Source: Candidatus Colicola coprequi (lineage in GTDB: Bacteria; Bacteroidota; Bacteroidia; Bacteroidales; Paludibacteraceae). Taken from it: a DNA stretch of 5,769 bases. Location: contig JAGHSR010000147.1 in NCBI GenBank assembly GCA_018065765.1, forward strand, positions 1 through 5,769, in the 5' to 3' direction. The notes beneath the pieces are model-generated. The model saw only the letters and a program-made list of their open reading frames with translations, did no database searches and was not told the origin of the DNA. Within the stretch, counting starts at the first letter, position 1. Each line of letters begins with the position of its first letter. A program made the translations under genes and the position numbers. This document shows, in pieces, positions 5,644 to 5,769 of the stretch.

Positions 5644-5769
5644 TTACGCGTCGCCTTCCATCTTTGCAAGGTGTTCGTCGTAGTTGTTGTAGATGTCCTT
5701 GAAGACGAAATCGCGGAAGCGCATCGTACCCGACTTGCCGGACTGTTTGAACTTGGTCATGTAGGTTTG
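5644..5769 (-). CDS. C-terminal end of an unrecognised protein (5' part outside window)
   Basis: An open frame enters at the right edge and ends with TAA at 5646-5644, giving 41 codons. The visible part includes TKFKQSGKSGTMRFRDFVF and ends YDEHLAKMEGDA. It is soluble in character, rich in Lys, Arg, Asp and aromatic residues, with no membrane segment. Codon use is G/C-rich at third positions (for example AAG, GAC, TTC, CGC), which suggests a real and perhaps well-expressed gene. I cannot name the family from this fragment. It could be only a short gene if an internal ATG (codon 4 or 16 of the visible part) is the start, but a longer gene continuing outside is more likely. The small 35-residue gene follows 109 bp downstream on the same strand. 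Confidence 0.6.
   Translation of the reverse strand, partial: QTYMTKFKQSGKSGTMRFRDFVFKDIYNNYDEHLAKMEGDA

Overview
The window looks like a chromosomal segment of a Bacteroidales bacterium (Bacteroides, Phocaeicola or a close relative). The evidence is a Bacteroidetes-type GyrA, two promoters that fit the phylum's unusual consensus (-7 TAnnTTTG with a -33 TTG), A-rich leaders without Shine-Dalgarno sequences, and a secreted GHL10-type glycoside hydrolase with a C-terminal tail of the kind common in this order. This assignment rests on sequence features only. All five genes lie on the minus strand, so transcription runs from high to low coordinates.

Read in the direction of transcription, the window opens with the last 41 codons of an unrecognised gene (5644-5769). 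A short gap follows with a diverged hairpin repeat (5569-5636). Next is a 35-codon gene for a small, basic, probably amphipathic peptide (5427-5534), closed by a strong intrinsic terminator (5380-5421). A Bacteroidetes-type promoter (5331-5362) then drives a 730-residue exported GHL10/family-10-like glycosyl hydrolase (3114-5306). Its stop codon and last four codons lie inside a tandem array of three nearly identical 44-46 bp units (2989-3127). A gene-free stretch (2775-2988) carries palindromes and the gyrA promoter. It leads into gyrA (213-2774, DNA gyrase subunit A), followed 30 bp later by the start of a gene for an exported, probably TPR-containing protein (1-182, cut by the window edge). 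The last two probably form an operon.

The most interesting feature is the hairpin repeat family. Units in the array and the diverged copy about 2.5 kb away share the core CCCTATGAGGG. They differ by paired, compensatory changes in the stem, and both sit at or just past the 3' end of a minus-strand gene. The array units also carry a canonical four-tract G-quadruplex motif on the plus strand, which the diverged copy lacks. The array appears to have overwritten the natural end of the hydrolase gene. I see no defence system, mobile element with a transposase, CRISPR array, tRNA or rRNA in the window.
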